Shown here piece after piece: positions 61,077 through 64,000 of a DNA stretch of 64,000 nucleotides. Every line of letters starts with the position of its first letter. Positions within the stretch are counted from its first letter, which is position 1. This DNA comes from Centroberyx gerrardi (taxonomy: Eukaryota; Chordata; Actinopteri; Beryciformes; Berycidae): assembly GCF_048128805.1 (NCBI RefSeq), contig NC_135997.1, positions 19,308,815 to 19,372,814 of the forward strand, read 5' to 3'. Both the position numbers and the translations under genes were made by a program. The notes beneath the pieces were generated by a model. That model ran no database searches and was not told the DNA's origin. It worked only from the letters and a program-made list of their open reading frames with translations.

Positions 61077-63774
61077 AATATGCTTCACTAAACACAATTG
61101 TACTTCATGTCCCTTTACAGTTCATTTCCTGGTGTCCTTTTCCTTATACTGCCCATTTATTTTAGAATTTGCATTAGCTGCATTCAATCAGAAATAGGCT
61201 AGTTTTGACAGATTTTTGCTTCTTCATTTTGGTCTTTAAATTAGTCTTAAATTCAATTCCAGGTAGCACTGAAAAGGTCTTAAAACGTCTTAAATTTGAC
61301 TTTCTGAAACATGCAGATATCCTGTACAAAAGTTGTGTATGTTTTTTTCTCATGCAGGGTTCAAGCAGGAGGAGGAGTCCTGTGTGTACGCATGGCTGCC
61401 TTACACCAGTAAGCTCCACAATGACCTGAGTCTATTTTCAAGAAATTGCAAGATGTCGCCATAGTTGTTTGATTGTTATAGTTGGCAACAAAGCTAAATA
61501 CGCAATGGATGGAGTAGCCTTCTGGCTGTAAGAGATGTCACAGTGTTGCACAGTGTTACATAGTCTATGGAACTAGTTTTTATGCTACTAAAAGTCATTT
61601 TCTCTTATTTTACCGCCAACACTTTTCCTGTCTCTCTCTCACTCTCTGTTTCTCCCCCCACTCCTCAAATAAACTCTCTCAGCTGCCATGCTTCCTAAGA
61701 TCCATTACACGAAGATCAACATTACCTTTTTGGAGAAGTTTGGTCCAGTGTTTGCCACTGAGGGAGAATCTACCTCTCTGACCGCCACCATGACCCTGAA
61801 CCCCAACCTGGCCAACCTGCAGCCTGAGGCACAGTGGTATAGAGATGGTAATTGTTATAAATATAACTTTATTACAAGTTAATTACACTATAATTGCTAG
61901 TTAAATAAGACTGCTTGCAACAGCGGCCGCCAGCCCCAATCAGGTCGACATGCAGCCTGAGGCGCAGCAGTGTAAAGATGGGAGACATGATGTAGACACC
62001 ATTTTATTACTAATTAATTATACTGAAAGTAGTTAAAGTAGTAGTAGTTGTACAAATTCACAAATATCGGAGGTATAGTATTATTTGCTATGCTACTGCC
62101 AGTCTCCATAAACATTACAAGGGGCCTGGTACCATATGGTGTAAGCAGACAATGCAATACATTAATCTACTAGATTCAAAATCACTTCATCTACAATCAA
62201 ACCATATGTATGATTTCTAGAAATACATTAGCATGGCAGTTTAGAATGGGAATAATAATTATACAAGATGTGATGTTGATTTCAGCCTCTTGTTACTCCA
62301 CGTCTCATTTCCAGATACTCGTCTGTCTGATTCTAAATGGGTGAAGATTGACACTGGCAGAGGAGTCACCACCTTGACTCTTCCTCACCTCTACAAAGAC
62401 GATGAAGGCCTCTACACACTGCGTATGGTCACCAAAGGGGGCACCGCTGAACACAGCGCGTTCATCTCTGTTGCAGGTAAGGAACAAAGGCAGGATGATG
62501 ATGGATGGACAGACTTGTGGATAGATGAGGGATGGAGAGAAGAGAGATGGAGGCTGAAGGATGGATTTGCAGGATTAATGGATGTATGGAGGTGGCAGAA
62601 AATCATCTGTGTCTTTAACTTCAACATCAGGCCTGTGTCTTAGAATTAGGACCTTTGATTCAAGTTTAAACCTTGAGCAACCGTATCTGAATTATACATG
62701 TTTTTATATTGTCTTTACTTACTTGATTATTATGATGCTTGTTTTATCTGAAAGGCTGAGGCACGGCTTCAAATTGTATAGAATGCTGTTGTCAGGTTAT
62801 TACAGTAACTCAGCATATGTCACACATTACCCTGGTCTGCACTGATTTTAAATATGCATTAATTAAAGACAATGTGATTATTAAAACAATGTTGCGCCGT
62901 CCCTGCCTGTATAGATGGTCCTCCTCCAGTCCCCAGTGCTCCTGGTGCTCCTATGGACATCAAGATCCACGACGCCAACAGAGATTATGTCATTGTATCC
63001 TGGAAGCCTCCCAATACCACCACAGAGGGTCCCATCCTGGGATACTTTGTTGACAAGTAAGAATGTCTGATAGATAAATAAAAAGATAGATAAACAGACA
63101 AACAGGTACACTGACCGCTTCTCTTCTATTCTCTTCTTTCCCTTCTTCATCTCCATTTTTCAGATGTGAGGTTGGGACAGAAAACTGGACCCAGTGTAAT
63201 GATCACCCCATCAAGATCTGTAAATACCCAGTGTCTGGGTTGTTTGAGGGACATTCCTTCTACTTCAGAGTCAGAGCTGTCAACTCCCGTGGAATCAGTA
63301 AACCGTCCCGCATGTCCGATCCTATCGCTGCACTGGACCCCACTGAGTTTGAGAGGCTCCATGGTGGGTGTGACCTCGTTAGTGTAGTGAAGTGTCATCA
63401 CTGCATTGTATTGTACAATCATACTGTTGGTTTGTTAAGTAGTACATTGTTGGTATGTGGTTAGGATGTTGCATAACATGTCAGATGTGCATCAAATGCC
63501 AAAACTGTTCTGGTATGTTTGGATGGATTTAAAGTAATAATCTGTGACATTTTCATATAAATAGTGTTTTGCTACCCTCTATCACCAGTTGATATAACAC
63601 GGCAGGGATTCATCCTATAGCCAGTTCATGAAAGCTTTTACATTTGAAGAGTTTTGAATGAACATAATGAATGAAGTAACTTCAAGCAGATGATGATGGG
63701 TTTTTTTTTATTTCCTGCAGCTACGAAACTTGGAGGAAAACTGGATGTGGTGTCTTATCATGATGACCTGGAAG
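54216..63774 (+). CDS. myom2: Myomesin family protein (M-protein/myom2-like), 5' part
   Basis: Myomesins cross-link myosin and titin in the sarcomere M-band. Coding exons: 54216-54298, 56771-56828, 57074-57228, 57585-57671, 60684-60772, 61358-61408, 61683-61847, 62315-62476, 62915-63056, 63164-63363, 63721-63774; 1246 nt (415 codons), open at the window edge. Domains: a short head (1-60), Ig1 (about 67-157), Ig2 (about 186-283, ending GTAEHSAFISVA), FnIII-1 (about 286-395) with the family hallmarks DANRDYVIVSWKPP, GYFVDKCEVGT and RVRAVNSRGIS. Wording is nearest to MYOM2 by memory (NTTTE, KICKYPVTGLFEG-like block); MYOM1 or MYOM3 orthology is not excluded. The head is much shorter than the roughly 150 residues of mammalian MYOM2. 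The start is the first ATG of exon 2 in context tcaccATGT. Confidence 0.88.
59530..59592. repeat. (GA)n microsatellite
   Basis: About 60 bp of nearly pure GA, continuing as imperfect GA-rich DNA to 59640. Confidence 0.9.
59694..60193. mobile_element. Young 500-bp DNA element, 90-bp TIRs, 9-bp target duplication
   Basis: The terminal inverted repeats start TAGCCTGGTAAGACCATCC and match over 90 bp with one mismatch. The element is bounded by identical 9-bp duplications TGAATGAGA (59685-59693 and 60194-60202). The minus strand holds an 89-codon frame (60019-59750) containing IKQEQEYALAEFLGRKDVFA then VLPTGF, which matches the start of a RecQ-like helicase up to the Walker A segment; the GKS and everything after are missing and the frame runs out in the terminal repeat. 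So this is an internally deleted derivative of a larger element. The 9-bp duplication with long ends resembles Mutator-like elements; superfamily is not proved. Confidence 0.85.
61013..61067. repeat. (AT)n microsatellite in a myomesin intron
   Basis: About 54 bp of AT dinucleotide with one GT interruption. Confidence 0.9.
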
Positions 63775-64000
63775 GTAGGAGGTTAACGATATAAATACAT
63801 ATCTATATATTGCTATATATAATACACCTATAATATTATGGTATATTATTATGAAGATTAGGAGGGAAACAGCATTGGTGTCTTATGATTACCTGTAAAA
63901 TTGGCAAATAACTGGGAAGCAGATAAATCAGGATCGGCAATTGAATTAGTACCAGTAGTTAGACTGAGGAAGGTGGTTAATTCAAATACCTGAATACTAC

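Overview
The window is vertebrate nuclear DNA, almost certainly from a ray-finned fish (teleost, probably percomorph). Three multi-exon genes with canonical GT-AG introns and vertebrate protein families can be reconstructed codon by codon. The DNA between them is typical teleost sequence: very abundant (CA/TG)n microsatellites, tRNA-derived SINEs, hAT-type MITEs, a Penelope-like fragment and an imperfect telomere-like repeat. There are no bacterial operons, CRISPR arrays or rRNA genes.

Layout. 1-8923: gene-free flank, with microsatellites, a MITE, SINE pieces, a roughly 600-bp minisatellite and a TTAGGG-like tract. 8924-33482, minus strand: rps6ka2 (RSK3), 22 coding exons joining without a break into 747 codons plus stop. 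33483-36000: pyrimidine-rich upstream DNA. 36816-45300, minus strand: rnaset2, nine coding exons (242 aa) plus a probable 5' non-coding exon in a GC-rich promoter that holds a palindromic CLEAR/TFEB E-box. 45353-48900: spacer containing a 5'-truncated Penelope-like element. 48900-64000, plus strand: the 5' part of a myomesin gene (best match myom2/M-protein), with a muscle-type promoter, a first non-coding exon, and 11 coding exons that cover Ig1, Ig2 and FnIII-1 before the window ends.

The genes do not form a pathway. RSK3 is an ERK-activated Ser/Thr kinase, RNaseT2 is a secreted/lysosomal acid RNase, and myomesin cross-links the sarcomeric M-band. The rps6ka2-rnaset2 adjacency matches human 6q27; the myomesin neighbour does not, so this looks like a fish-lineage junction.

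Most unusual points: RSK3 has lost its C-terminal PDZ ligand and instead ends in a tail read from telomere-like repeat; its C-terminal kinase glycine loop is altered; UG-repeats sit directly at many splice sites in the two minus-strand genes; the myomesin start exon lies inside a local tandem repeat; and a 500-bp element with near-identical 90-bp inverted ends and a 9-bp target duplication carries the beginning of a RecQ-like helicase ORF. No clearly new multi-gene system was seen.
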